The notes below the pieces were generated by a model. It did not search any database. It was not told where the DNA came from and saw only the letters and a list, made by a program, of their open reading frames with translations. DNA of 64,000 nt from the NCBI RefSeq assembly GCF_024266705.1, contig NZ_CP100756.1:992001-1056000 (forward strand). Reading direction: 5' to 3'. Below, in pieces: positions 42,424 through 51,695 of the stretch; position 1 is the first letter of the stretch; every line of letters begins with the position of its first letter. The DNA is from Natrinema gelatinilyticum. GTDB lineage: Archaea; Halobacteriota; Halobacteria; Halobacteriales; Natrialbaceae. A program made the position numbers and the translations under genes.

Positions 42424-42768
42424 ATGAGTGATCTGTCACGACCGGTCTGGCCGGCGTATCCACTGTCAGCGCTCATTGCCGGCCTCGGTCACTGGTATCT
42501 CGGTCGGTGGAAACGTGGCGTGATCTGGTTCGCCTGCTACAGCCTCGCTATTGCGTTTCTGAGCGCACGCTCGATAGGTGGCGCACTCACCCCCAACGAG
42601 CCGTTCGTCGTGACGGCACTACAATTCGACGCAGTGAGCTACACCGATGTGGCAATTCCCCTCGCAATCCTGTTGATCTGTCTACTCGACATCTATCTCA
42701 TCGGGCTCACCGAGCGGACAGCCGCCAGAACGCCGAGCGCTGATGACGTCCAATCGAACAGTTCCTGA
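42424..42768 (+). CDS. Small membrane protein with TM2-like motif
   Basis: A 114-residue protein (MSDLSRPVWPAYPLSALIAG). The first helix ends in GLGHWYLGRWKRGVIWFACY, a pattern like the TM2 domain (short helix, basic Gly-rich loop, second helix), with a further helix VAIPLAILLICLLDIYLIGL. The function is unknown. It may belong to the same unit as the gene before it. Confidence 0.8.
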   Translation: MSDLSRPVWPAYPLSALIAGLGHWYLGRWKRGVIWFACYSLAIAFLSARSIGGALTPNEPFVVTALQFDAVSYTDVAIPLAILLICLLDIYLIGLTERTAARTPSADDVQSNSS

Positions 42769-42881
42769 TTCGCCGCCCGCATCGCCGCGAGCCGACCGTA
42801 CGACTCTCGAGTCAACGGGTCACGACCGACCGCCGATCCAAACCAACGGAGGCAAACCGGCTGGAGACCAAGCGGATCGTA

Positions 42882-44189
42882 ATGGAGGTCCAGTTGCTTG
42901 GTGGTGCTCGTGAAATCGGCCGGAGCGCGATCCTCGTGGACGACACACTGTTGCTCGATTTCGGCATGGATTCTGGGAATCCGCCCGCATTTCCGGTCGG
43001 CGACGTCGACCCTGCGGCCGTCGTCGTCAGTCACGGCCACCTCGACCACGTCGGTTCCGTTCCGGCGCTCCTGTCGGGCGACTCGCGCCCGTCGATCCAC
43101 TGGACACCGCCGACGTACGACCTAACGATGGTCCTCGCCCGCGACACGTTGAAACTTCACGGTGGAAGTTACGACTGTCCGTTCACCGAAGCCGAACTCG
43201 CTCGCGTCGCCGAAGTCTCGGAGACCCACGGGTATCGCGACCCCTTCGAGGTGGCAGGCTACGAAATCACGTTCTTCGATGCCGGCCACGTTCCCGGCAG
43301 CGCGCACGTCCTCGTCGACGATCAGGGAGGTAGATCCCCGAACACCGCAACCGATCCCCCGTCGACGAGCGATCAGACGACGTCCGACACCGACGGCACG
43401 AAACTGCTTTACACGGGCGACTTCCACACCGAAGAGCAACGACTGTTGTCCGGCACCACCGCGCGGCCCGACGCGGACGTCGTCCTCTGTGAGAGCACCT
43501 ACTCCGACGTGACGCGACCGCCGCGCCCGGACATCGAACGCGAGTTCGCCGAGAGTCTTCGAATCACGGTCTGGGAGGGCGGAACCGTCGTCGTTCCAGC
43601 GTTCGGAATCGGCCGCACACAGGAGGTGCTGTGCATCTGTGAGCACTACGACATCGAGTGTTACGTCGACGGAATGGGTAAACGCGTTACGGAGCTCTTC
43701 TTACGCGAAGGGAATCGAGCGTTCCTGCGCGATCCGGACCTGTTGCGCCGAGCGAGGGGGAACGCCCGCTTCGTCGACGGACGCGACGGCCAGCGTGAGC
43801 GCATCGCGGAGCAAAATACGGTCATCGTCACAACGAGTGGGATGCTCCACGGCGGCCCCGCGATGACCTACGTTCCCGCAGTCCGGTCTCACCCGACGAA
43901 CAAAATCGCGCTGACCGGCTATCAGGTAGAGGGGACGCCCGGCCGCGATCTGCTCGAGACCGGTAGCGCCGAAATCGACGGCCGGATGATGCCGGTCAGC
44001 GCCCAGGTCGAGCAGTACGATTTTTCCGCGCACGCGGACCGGAACGGGCTTCGCTCGTTTCTCGAGTCCTACGCGGACGCGAAAGTACTCGTCAATCACG
44101 GTGATCGCTGTGAGGGGTTCGCGGCCGAACTGCGCGAGGACGGCTACGATGCGACTGCGCCCGAACTGGGCGAGCGCATCGTGGTCTGA
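42882..44189 (+). CDS. MBL-fold RNA-processing nuclease (beta-CASP type)
   Basis: A 435-residue protein (MEVQLLGGAREIGRSAILVD). It has an MBL motif HGHLDH (51-56), FDAGHVPGSAHVLV and the later LLYTGDFHTEE, then the beta-CASP insertion (VPAFGIGRTQEVLCICEHYD) and the C-terminal FSAHADRNGLRSF. These are features of archaeal RNase J/CPSF-like enzymes that cleave or trim RNA; the KH domains of the large archaeal CPSF are absent, so this is the shorter form. It has no operon partner. Confidence 0.93.
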   Translation: MEVQLLGGAREIGRSAILVDDTLLLDFGMDSGNPPAFPVGDVDPAAVVVSHGHLDHVGSVPALLSGDSRPSIHWTPPTYDLTMVLARDTLKLHGGSYDCPFTEAELARVAEVSETHGYRDPFEVAGYEITFFDAGHVPGSAHVLVDDQGGRSPNTATDPPSTSDQTTSDTDGTKLLYTGDFHTEEQRLLSGTTARPDADVVLCESTYSDVTRPPRPDIEREFAESLRITVWEGGTVVVPAFGIGRTQEVLCICEHYDIECYVDGMGKRVTELFLREGNRAFLRDPDLLRRARGNARFVDGRDGQRERIAEQNTVIVTTSGMLHGGPAMTYVPAVRSHPTNKIALTGYQVEGTPGRDLLETGSAEIDGRMMPVSAQVEQYDFSAHADRNGLRSFLESYADAKVLVNHGDRCEGFAAELREDGYDATAPELGERIVV

Positions 44190-44379
44190 ATACGCACGCG
44201 GCCCTCGGAACCCCGTCGGTCTCGTCAGCGCACGTCGGCGACCCCACTGGCGCGCCGACGAGTTCGGCCGTGCACGACGGGGCGTCGAGGTGAGGTGGTC
44301 AGAAATTCCACGACGACCATCACCGCGTCAGGCAGTTTCAACGCGTACGGTTTTCCCGCGAGCCGTGGGTGGTAACAGT

Positions 44380-44802
44380 ATGACAAACGTCGATTCCGGC
44401 ACGGACGCGGAGTGGGACGGTCTCGACCTGAGCGATGCTGAACGGGCGGCCCTTCACGACCTCCAGTTGAGCGTCGAACACGTTCATCGGGCGTACGGCA
44501 CACTGCTCGAGTTCCACCACCAACTCGGTCACGCGATGGACCACATGAGCGACGCCGAAGACCACCTCCGAACGGCGGACCACGAGGAGTGGGCAAACGA
44601 ACTCCGAGACGACCACCTTCCCGCCGGTGCGATCAGCGATCAGTGGACGTTCGAACTAGTCGAGGAATTCCGCCGAGAATTCCTCGACGAAGTCGACGCC
44701 TTCGAGGAGAGCGTTAGGCAAGAACTGGCGGACGGGCTCGATCACGTGACCGAACGCCGGCAAAAACGAAAGTTGCGCGAGCGCGCCGAGCGCGACGGAT
44801 GA
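44380..44802 (+). CDS. Conserved haloarchaeal coiled-coil protein
   Basis: A 140-residue protein (MTNVDSGTDAEWDGLDLSDA). It is largely helical: RAALHDLQLSVEHVHRAYGT, GHAMDHMSDAEDHLRTADHE and ELVEEFRREFLDEVDAFEES, ending in a highly charged tail. Many His residues occur in the first half (HHQLGHAMDHM). No function is known to me. It is transcribed on its own strand after the MBL nuclease with about 190 bp between. Confidence 0.78.
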   Translation: MTNVDSGTDAEWDGLDLSDAERAALHDLQLSVEHVHRAYGTLLEFHHQLGHAMDHMSDAEDHLRTADHEEWANELRDDHLPAGAISDQWTFELVEEFRREFLDEVDAFEESVRQELADGLDHVTERRQKRKLRERAERDG

Positions 44803-45147
44803 GACGGAGTGCGAGTCGAGTCACTGTTCCGTCCCTTCGCGAGGGGTTCGAGCGCGACGGGGACCTCGAACCCTCTCTCGGGACCGCTCGCGTGGTCGGC
44901 GTCCCCGTCTGCAGAGCGCTCGCGTTTCTTCAGCTCTCGTTTCTGTCGACGGGAACGGCGAGCGGTGAGGATCGTGTATCCGTCCGAAGACAAACGCCAG
45001 TCGACCCGCGGTCTCGAGACGCGGGCTATCCGCCCGCCCTGGCGGCTCTGATTCGGCAGGCGACTGCACTGAGCCATCGCGGTCGGTTCGACGCAGCAGA
45101 TTTGTACGACTCGATCGTCCCGATCCTCGACGCACCGGCCCGCCGTC
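44803..45147. other. Intergenic stretch of about 345 bp
   Basis: Both strands carry long frames (plus 44799-45164, minus 44742-45218) with basic or mixed translations. The minus frame has a part MAQCSRLPNQSRQGGRIARV and WRLSSDGYTILTARRSRRQK that is faintly protein-like, but the rest is not acidic. No gene is called. Confidence 0.5.
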
Positions 45148-46113
45148 TCACCTCGCAGAAATGATCTCGTCGGCGAACCTCGAGAGCGCCGCCTCGCGGT
45201 CGTCGTTTCGTATTCCAACGATCACGTGATCGACGCCGAGTCGCTCGAGGTCGGCGATGTACTCCCGTATCCACTCGAGGCCGGCGCGGTACCCCTGGTG
45301 GATCGGTTCTGGCTCTTCCGCGGGATCGTCCGCCAGTTCGAGTTGAACGGCCATCGCGAAGGGTGTCTCGCCCGCAGCATCACGCCAGTCGCTCACGTAG
45401 TCCTCGAGCGTGTGTTCGGGTAGGTGATAGAACAGCCAGCCGTCGCCGTGTTCAGCGATCCACTCCCGAGACTGACGGGCGTACCCGGTCGGCAGGAGAG
45501 GAATCGTCTCCGCGGTCGGCTTCGGGACCACGTTCAGGCTGCCGTCGAGGGAACCCCATCGCCCCTGGAGGTCGGGATAATCCTCGCGCCAGACGGCTCG
45601 GAGGGTTTCGACGCTCTCTCGGAATAGTTCGCTGCGCTCGTCGTGATTGACGCCGAAGGCGTCGTATTCGGGGTCGCGGTCGCCAGAGGCGACCCCGAGA
45701 ACCAATCGACCGTCCGAGAGCCGGTCGACCGTCGCCGCGGACTTCGCGACGTGAAGCGGATGACGGAGCGTAAGGACGATGCTCGAGGTCCCGAGCGCGA
45801 TGTCGTCGGTGTGGGCCGCGACGTGCGAGAGCCACGGCCAGGTGTCGAACGTCTGACCCGCGTCGCGAAATTTCGGCCAGTACGTCGGGACGTCCCGCGT
45901 CCAGAGACCGTGAAAGCCGATCGACTCGGCGTGTTTCGCCAGTCGAAGCTCGTCGTCGACATCCGGTGGCTCCCGATTGGTGCCGGTGAGTGGAAACCCA
46001 GTTCCGAACGTGAGGCCGTCGTCCCCGAACAGTCGCTGATAGCCCCGATTTTCGTGATCGGATTCGCGTTCGTACTCGTCGTCTTCGTGTCCGTGTACGG
46101 CCGATCGATCCAT
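45148..46113 (-). CDS. LLM-class (F420- or flavin-dependent) oxidoreductase
   Basis: A 321-residue TIM-barrel enzyme (MDRSAVHGHEDDEYERESDH). The luciferase-like monooxygenase pattern is seen: HAESIGFHGLWTRDVPTYWP, ALGTSSIVLTLRHPLHVAKS, DRLSDGRLVLGVASGDRDPE and GYARQSREWIAEHGDGWLFY. The cofactor could be F420 or FMN; the substrate is unknown. The first 25 residues are His/Asp-rich and may be non-conserved. ATG 46113 is preferred over 46140. It is downstream of aconitase on the same strand. Confidence 0.9.
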   Translation of the reverse strand: MDRSAVHGHEDDEYERESDHENRGYQRLFGDDGLTFGTGFPLTGTNREPPDVDDELRLAKHAESIGFHGLWTRDVPTYWPKFRDAGQTFDTWPWLSHVAAHTDDIALGTSSIVLTLRHPLHVAKSAATVDRLSDGRLVLGVASGDRDPEYDAFGVNHDERSELFRESVETLRAVWREDYPDLQGRWGSLDGSLNVVPKPTAETIPLLPTGYARQSREWIAEHGDGWLFYHLPEHTLEDYVSDWRDAAGETPFAMAVQLELADDPAEEPEPIHQGYRAGLEWIREYIADLERLGVDHVIVGIRNDDREAALSRFADEIISAR

Positions 46114-46237
46114 CTCGGTACCGGGTCGTTCACACCGCACCGGTTTGGTCCTGTTCCTCGTCGTCGCTCGACACGCGAGGCCGATCCGTTTCGAGACAGC
46201 AAAAAGAACGAGATACCGGACGAGAAACGGGTACCGA

Positions 46238-48205
46238 TCAGTCGTCGGCGGGTGCGGCGCCGGCGCCTTCGGCCTGTTCTTTCGTCCAGGAGAGTTTACC
46301 GCCAGCCGCGAGGATGGCGCGTTCGCGTTCGGAGGCGTCGAGAACGGCCGTGTACTCGTCGCCGTTGACGCTGACGGTGAACTCCTCCTGGCCGCTGGTG
46401 ACGGCGTCGTAGACGTCGTCGACGATTTCGATCTCGTCGCCCTGATCGATGTTCTCGTAGGTGTCTTCGTCGATCGTCAGCGGGACGATCCCGAAGTTGA
46501 AGAGGTTCGCGCGATGGATCCGTGCGAAGCTCTGTGCGAGGACGCCCTCGATACCGAGATACATCGGGCAGAGGGCGGCGTGTTCGCGTGAGGAGCCCTG
46601 CCCGTAGTTTTCGCCGGCGACGAGGAAGCCGCCGTCGGCCTCGAGCGCGCGTTCGGCGAAGGTCTTGTCGACGCGCGAGAGAGTAAACTCACTGAGTTTG
46701 GGGACGTTCGACCGGTACATCAGGATATCCTGCGTCGCCGGAATGATGTGGTCGGTCGTGATGTTGTCCTCCATCTTCAGCAGGGCTTCACCCTCGACGT
46801 CGGAGTCGAGCTGGCCTTTCAGCGGGACGTCGCCGATGTTTGGTCCCTTGATGAGTTCGTCGTCGACGGCCTCGTCGGGGCCGATGAGGTCCGTCTTGGA
46901 GCCGGTGTACTCGTCGGGGAGTTCGATGCCGGGTGCCTCGAGGTCGCCGAGTTCGTCGGCGAGGTCGCGCGGATCGATGATCTCGCCCTTGAGTGCGGCG
47001 GCGGCCGCGACCTCCGGCGAACAGAGGTAGACGTTGTCGTCTTCGATGCCCGAACGGCCCTCGAAGTTGCGGTTGAACGTCCGCAACGAGACGGAATCGG
47101 AGGACGGAACGTGGCCGATGCCGATACACGCACCACAAGTCGCCTCGGAGAAGTTGACGCCGGCGGCCATCATCTCGGCGACCCACCCCTCGCGGGCGAG
47201 CATCTCGGAGGCCTGCTTGGAGCCGGGCGCGACGATCGTATCGGTCTCCATCGAGGTTTCCCGCCCTTCGAGCATCTTGGCGACGGGGAGGATGTCCTCG
47301 TAGCCGCCGTTGGTACAGGAGCCGACGATGACCTGCTCGACGGACTGGCCTGCAACCTCGCGGACGGGGACGACCTTATCCGGCATCGAGGGCTGGGCGA
47401 TGAGCGGCTCGAGGTCGGAGAGGTCGACGACGATTTCGTCGTCGTACTCGGCGTCGTCGTCGGGCTGGAGGTCGACGTACTCGTCGCCGCGACCGACGCG
47501 CTCGAGGTAGTCTTCGGTCTGCTCGTCGGTGGGGAAGATCGACGTCGTCGCGCCGAGTTCTGTGCCCATGTTGGTGATCGTCATCCGCTCAGGGGCGGTC
47601 AGGGATTCGACTCCCGGACCGGTGTATTCGAGAATCTTGCCGACGCCGCCTTTGACGGAGAGGCGCCGAAGCATCTCGAGGATGACGTCTTTCGCGGTGG
47701 CCCACTCGGGGATTTCGCCCTCGAGGCGGACGTTGACGACTTCGGGCATCTCGATGTAGTAGGGTGCACCACCCATGGCGACGGTGACGTCGATTCCGCC
47801 GGCGCCGATGGCGAGTTCGCCGAGGCCGCCAGGCGTGGGCGTATGGCTATCCGAACCCAGCAGGGTCTTGCCGGGTGCCGCGAAGTTCTCGCGGTGGACG
47901 TTGTGACAGATTCCGTTGCCGGGGCGAGAGAAGTGAGCGCCGTATTTACCGGCTGCGGAGCGAAGGAAACGGTGGTCGTCGGTGTTCTTAAAGTCGAATT
48001 GGTACGTCTGGTGGTCGCAATACTGGGCAGCGATTTCGGTCTGGACCTCGTCCAGCCCCATCGCTTCGAACTGGAGCCAGACCATCGTCCCAGTCGTATC
48101 CTGCGTGAGTACCTGGTCGATCTCGATCCCGATTTCCTCCCCGGTCTCGAGTTCGCCCTCGACGAGGTGATCGTCGAGAATCTTTTCGGTGAGAGTCTGT
48201 CCCAT
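46238..48205 (-). CDS. acn: Aconitate hydratase
   Basis: A 655-residue citric-acid-cycle enzyme isomerising citrate and isocitrate with a 4Fe-4S cluster. Cluster Cys residues lie in VGSCTNGGYEDILPVAKML and FSEATCGACIGIGHVPSSDS. The substrate-binding LLGSDSHTPTPGGLGELAIG and the C-terminal swivelling domain YGQGSSREHAALCPMYLGIE are present. This length is that of the shorter, mitochondrial-type enzyme used in haloarchaea. It is a single gene with the start at ATG 48205. Confidence 0.97.
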   Translation of the reverse strand: MGQTLTEKILDDHLVEGELETGEEIGIEIDQVLTQDTTGTMVWLQFEAMGLDEVQTEIAAQYCDHQTYQFDFKNTDDHRFLRSAAGKYGAHFSRPGNGICHNVHRENFAAPGKTLLGSDSHTPTPGGLGELAIGAGGIDVTVAMGGAPYYIEMPEVVNVRLEGEIPEWATAKDVILEMLRRLSVKGGVGKILEYTGPGVESLTAPERMTITNMGTELGATTSIFPTDEQTEDYLERVGRGDEYVDLQPDDDAEYDDEIVVDLSDLEPLIAQPSMPDKVVPVREVAGQSVEQVIVGSCTNGGYEDILPVAKMLEGRETSMETDTIVAPGSKQASEMLAREGWVAEMMAAGVNFSEATCGACIGIGHVPSSDSVSLRTFNRNFEGRSGIEDDNVYLCSPEVAAAAALKGEIIDPRDLADELGDLEAPGIELPDEYTGSKTDLIGPDEAVDDELIKGPNIGDVPLKGQLDSDVEGEALLKMEDNITTDHIIPATQDILMYRSNVPKLSEFTLSRVDKTFAERALEADGGFLVAGENYGQGSSREHAALCPMYLGIEGVLAQSFARIHRANLFNFGIVPLTIDEDTYENIDQGDEIEIVDDVYDAVTSGQEEFTVSVNGDEYTAVLDASERERAILAAGGKLSWTKEQAEGAGAAPADD

Positions 48206-48461
48206 AGCACTCGAAACTCGGCCGTCCGCCCTGATAAAACCAGCGTGTTTCTGTGAGGAAGGACCGCCGTGAAGCCGCTCGAAACGGACTATTTCCCGAA
48301 AATATTGCCGCTCGACCCACCGACTGACGACGACTCCACGCCGGTCACTCGAGAGCAGGGAGGGCGATCGAGCCGAACGGTCGAGTCGTGTCAGGTGCTA
48401 TCGAGTCGTCGAGCCGTCGCGAACGGATACGCTTTTCTCGTCGCCGCGGCCTTGGAACCAC

Positions 48462-48944
48462 ATGTTCCGTTCCGGTGCCTTCGTGGCCGATCACGTCTCA
48501 CCGACGACCGACGCACAGATCCAGCCTAACGGGGTGGACCTCACGGCCGACGTCGTCTTCGAGCAACTGGAACCGGGCCGCATCGGCCGGGATGACAAGC
48601 AGATCGGCGATCGAATCGCCCGTCCGCTCGAGGAACTGCAGGAGGCAGATCCCGACAGCTACTACTTGCCGGCGGGGGCATACGTCGTCCGGTACGGTGA
48701 GCGTCTCGCGATCCCCGAGGGTCACGTCGGCTTCGTGTATCCGCGCTCGTCGCTCATACGCAACTCCTGTATGCTTAATACAGCAGTGTGGGACGCGGGC
48801 TACGAGGGCCGCGGCGAGGGGCTGTTGCAGGTCCACCACGATATCGAACTCGAGCGCGGAGCACGGATCGCACAATTCGTCCTCGCCGAGGCCGAGCACG
48901 AAGACGTCTACGACGGGAGTTATCAGGGCGAAAACATCGAGTGA
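48462..48944 (+). CDS. dUTPase / dCTP deaminase-family protein
   Basis: A 160-residue protein (MFRSGAFVADHVSPTTDAQI). The dUTPase fold motifs are NGVDLTADVVFEQL, GFVYPRSSLIRNSCMLNTAV and WDAGYEGRGEGLLQVHHDIE. The family includes dUTP diphosphatases and dCTP deaminases; the Ser-Ser of PRSSL and the AVWDAGYEGR loop are shared by both. The arrangement fits the deoxyuridine triphosphate nucleotidohydrolase annotated in haloarchaea. It keeps uracil out of DNA. Confidence 0.93.
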   Translation: MFRSGAFVADHVSPTTDAQIQPNGVDLTADVVFEQLEPGRIGRDDKQIGDRIARPLEELQEADPDSYYLPAGAYVVRYGERLAIPEGHVGFVYPRSSLIRNSCMLNTAVWDAGYEGRGEGLLQVHHDIELERGARIAQFVLAEAEHEDVYDGSYQGENIE

Positions 48945-49013
48945 CCGGCCCGTTCGACCGCCGGTTCGGATACCGTTTTGCCGTTCCCGCCCCTACGCGG
49001 ACGTGACAGGCCG

Positions 49014-49568
49014 ATGATGGCGACAACCCACGTGTTCACCGGGCTCGCGGCCGTCGCGCCCATCGCATACGTCGTTCCGGAGTTCACGCTCGCGCTCGCG
49101 GTCGGCGCGATCATCGGCGGGTTCGTTCCGGATTTCGACCTCGTCCTCGCGCATCGACGGACGCTCCACTTCCCGGTCGCCGGACTCGCGACCGCCGCGC
49201 CAGCCGTCGTCTTCGCCGCGGTCACCCCCTCGAGTTCAACCCTCGGACTGGCTGCGTTCGCCGTCACCGCCTGGCTACACGCCGCGAGCGACGCGATCGG
49301 CGGCGGCCCGGAGATGGACCCGTGGAACGACCGCACCGACCGGGCCGTGTACGATCACGTCCGCGGCCGATGGATTCGGCCACGACGCTGGATCCGATAC
49401 GACGGCGCACCAGAGGACGCCGCAATCGCGGTCGCGCTCGCGATTCCGGCACTGGTCGTCTTCGACGGCTGGCTCACCGCCGTCATCGTCGGCGGTGTCG
49501 TCGCCTCGCTGGTCTACGCACTCGTTCGACGACGGCTCGTGGCGTGGATGCCCGACTGGCTCGAGTAA
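49014..49568 (+). CDS. Membrane-bound metal-dependent hydrolase-like protein (YdjM/DUF457-like)
   Basis: A 184-residue protein (MMATTHVFTGLAAVAPIAYV) with about five hydrophobic helices. The conserved residues are His in TTHVFTGLAA, the Asp pair in GGFVPDFDLVLAHRRTLHFP and WLHAASDAIGGGPEMDPW, arranged like the YdjM family of inner-membrane hydrolases. The substrate is unknown. ATG 49014 or 49017 is the start. Confidence 0.88.
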   Translation: MMATTHVFTGLAAVAPIAYVVPEFTLALAVGAIIGGFVPDFDLVLAHRRTLHFPVAGLATAAPAVVFAAVTPSSSTLGLAAFAVTAWLHAASDAIGGGPEMDPWNDRTDRAVYDHVRGRWIRPRRWIRYDGAPEDAAIAVALAIPALVVFDGWLTAVIVGGVVASLVYALVRRRLVAWMPDWLE

Positions 49569-49674
49569 CGTGTCACTTTCAGACGTAGTATCGTGTATCG
49601 ACACTCACCCGGCCGTGACTGTCACGTGCCCCGAAGTCGGAACGCTGATACGGCCAGTCACCGAGTATCACAGT

Positions 49675-50139
49675 ATGGTCGACGTTCTCGCCGCCAGAAC
49701 GACACACCTGATCTTTGCTGCCCTCTGGGCAGGGAGCGTCTGTTTCGTCGCCGCCGTCGTCCTGCCGTTGGCCCGCGACGGTGCGTTCAATACGATCCAC
49801 CCGCTGGAGGTCGTCTCGAGCAAGCTCACGACGATTTCCCGAGCGAGTTCGCTCGTCCTGTTTCTCTCCGGAAGTCACCTGGCTGGCACCACCTACACGG
49901 CCGAGAGCCTCTTCGGGTCACTCAACGGCCGATTGGTACTGCTCATGGTCGCGCTCTGGCTGGCGCTGACCGCACTCGTCGAAATTGGTGCGAAACGATT
50001 CGAGACTGGACTCACCGGGAAGAAGATACGCGAACCGGCCCGGGAAGCCCTTCCGGTTTTCCGGGCGGCAGCGCTCGCGGCGATCGCGTTGCTCGTCGTT
50101 GCGGGCCTGCTGTCGGCCAACGTCGGACGCCTCCTCTGA
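49675..50139 (+). CDS. CopD-like small membrane protein
   Basis: A 154-residue protein (MVDVLAARTTHLIFAALWAG) with four hydrophobic helices. Helix one contains THLIFAALWAGSVCF with a His as in CopD/PcoD copper-resistance proteins. GSHLAGTTYTAESLFGSLNG lies between helices. The length fits one CopD unit. Copper handling is possible but not shown. It is close after the YdjM-like gene on the same strand. Confidence 0.72.
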   Translation: MVDVLAARTTHLIFAALWAGSVCFVAAVVLPLARDGAFNTIHPLEVVSSKLTTISRASSLVLFLSGSHLAGTTYTAESLFGSLNGRLVLLMVALWLALTALVEIGAKRFETGLTGKKIREPAREALPVFRAAALAAIALLVVAGLLSANVGRLL

Positions 50140-50232
50140 GCAGCCGACCGACGACGTTTTTCGGACGCGAACGTATTAGAAATGAACATTCTTGCGAAAG
50201 ATACTTAGTCAGTTGCTGTAAGGTAGTGGCTA

Positions 50233-50667
50233 ATGATCAGGGGTAAAGATATGGCCATCTCGCTCCTCGCGGTAGGAACTGCTGCCGTGGCCGGCTACAT
50301 CCTCCGTTCGGAGCGCTCACGGTCCCGAATATCGCGGTCGAAAGCCGACCTCGGGGCACGTCTGGTCGGACCGGAGGACGTGCCGGACGACGCGACGGTG
50401 GTCGACGCGACCGCCGAGCGTCTCGGCGAGATTCCCGGTGCGCGACGTGCCCTCGACCGGGCCGTTCGCAACGGCGCGCGCGATGAATGGGAACACATCA
50501 TGCTCGAGCAGGACGGGGCGTGGTCGGTCGTCGACCGCGTCAGAGAGTCGCTGCCCTACTACGAGGACGACGGCGGTGCGTACAACGGGGTGTACGTCAG
50601 GTACAACAATCGAATCGTGGTACTCGATGCGATCGGCTGGGCGCGTCTCGAAGAACCAATTCGGTGA
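50233..50667 (+). CDS. Membrane-anchored protein of unknown function
   Basis: A 144-residue protein (MIRGKDMAISLLAVGTAAVA) with one N-terminal anchor helix, AISLLAVGTAAVAGYIL, then a soluble domain (DVPDDATVVDATAERLGEIP and EWEHIMLEQDGAWSVVDRVR). The sequence is conserved-looking, but no function is known to me. It is the last ordinary gene before the mobile-element island; the IS1595-type element begins 70 bp downstream. Confidence 0.75.
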   Translation: MIRGKDMAISLLAVGTAAVAGYILRSERSRSRISRSKADLGARLVGPEDVPDDATVVDATAERLGEIPGARRALDRAVRNGARDEWEHIMLEQDGAWSVVDRVRESLPYYEDDGGAYNGVYVRYNNRIVVLDAIGWARLEEPIR

Positions 50668-50763
50668 ACGCACGCCACGGTAGCCACCCGTCCCGGGTGA
50701 AATAGCCAAAACAGTAACCCCTGATTGCTTCCTCCATCGCTCTTGCGTAGCACATTGTTGATT

Positions 50764-51666
50764 TCATAGAGTCGCTTGAATAGCGTGTTTGAGTGCGTCT
50801 CGTCCCGGTTTTCGATATAATTCTCGGCGGAGTTGGAACGCTCTGAGATATTGTGTTAGCTTATCTTTCGAGATACCTCGATGTGGCGAGAGCCACCGTC
50901 GTGTCAGCGACGCGTGGCTCTCGCAGGTATTGACGTGGATCTCGTCGTCGGCGTATTCACCGTCACCGTGGACGACGTATTCACGAGTGAATGCGTCGTC
51001 CTCTTCGAGTGGCTCGTACGCTCGAAAGCCGTCAGTAAAGACGGTCAGCGACTCCTCTTGGCCGACCGCCAAGAGGAGTCGAATCGTCGATTCGTCAGCG
51101 GCTTTCGCTGGGATCACGTACCGCTGCCCAGTCCCGCGATCAGCGAGGATGAACACGGGTGGCTTGTCGCCATCGGGTGGCTTGTCGCCATCATACGTTC
51201 CGCGCCCACGCGTGGAGAGGCCACGCGAGCGCGACTCTTGGTCGCGCTCGCGGCCTTTCTTCCCGGCAGATACGTACACTTCGTCGATTTCGACCGGCCC
51301 GACGAGATCGAGGGAAGGCGCATCGAGCGCTCTGGCGAAGCGCTCGATGCGCCGGTGGATCGTCTTGTGTGTCACCTCGATTTCGCACTGTAGCTGCCGG
51401 AGACTCGTGTTAAACCGGAGAAACGCGTAGATCGAGAACAACCACCGGCGGAGCGCAATCTTCGAGTGAGCGAAAATCGTGCCCGTTTTATCGTTGAATG
51501 TGCGGTCGCAATCCTTACAGAGATACCGCTGAAAGTGCCCATAGCTGCCGTTTCTGACCGTGAGGTCAGAACGGCAGCGAAGACAGGTAACACCGTTACG
51601 CCAGCGAACCTGTTGGAGCAGGTCCGCTGCGACCGATTCCGACCCAAACACATCTAGCGGAATCAT
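50764..51666 (-). CDS. IS1595-family transposase
   Basis: A 300-residue transposase (MIPLDVFGSESVAADLLQQV). An N-terminal zinc ribbon uses Cys28, Cys31, Cys50 and Cys53. The catalytic domain has Asp128 in VEIDEVYVS, Asp212 in FTDGFRAYE and the Asn/Glu region HVNTCESHASL (about 245-255), followed by the typical FQLRRELYRKPGRDALKHAI end. A 6-residue unit (DGDKPP) is duplicated near residue 160. The coding sequence is uninterrupted, so the element is probably active. Confidence 0.95.
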   Translation of the reverse strand: MIPLDVFGSESVAADLLQQVRWRNGVTCLRCRSDLTVRNGSYGHFQRYLCKDCDRTFNDKTGTIFAHSKIALRRWLFSIYAFLRFNTSLRQLQCEIEVTHKTIHRRIERFARALDAPSLDLVGPVEIDEVYVSAGKKGRERDQESRSRGLSTRGRGTYDGDKPPDGDKPPVFILADRGTGQRYVIPAKAADESTIRLLLAVGQEESLTVFTDGFRAYEPLEEDDAFTREYVVHGDGEYADDEIHVNTCESHASLTRRWLSPHRGISKDKLTQYLRAFQLRRELYRKPGRDALKHAIQATL

Positions 51667-51673
51667 CCGTGTC

Positions 51674-51695
51674 GGGCACCGCTAACGCGGTGCCC
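51674..51695 (-). promoter_or_regulatory. Hairpin directly upstream of the transposase start
   Basis: A perfect 9-bp stem (GGGCACCGC, loop TAAC, GCGGTGCCC) sits 8 nt before the transposase ATG on the minus strand. Hairpins at this place can limit transposase translation. The function is inferred from position only. Confidence 0.5.

Noticed and set aside
44803..45147. Possible small gene on either strand, including a minus frame with WRLSSDGYTILTARRSRRQK
   Set aside because: The minus frame is part of a longer basic frame with no family match that I recognise, and the plus frame is similar in length; there is no promoter evidence for either.
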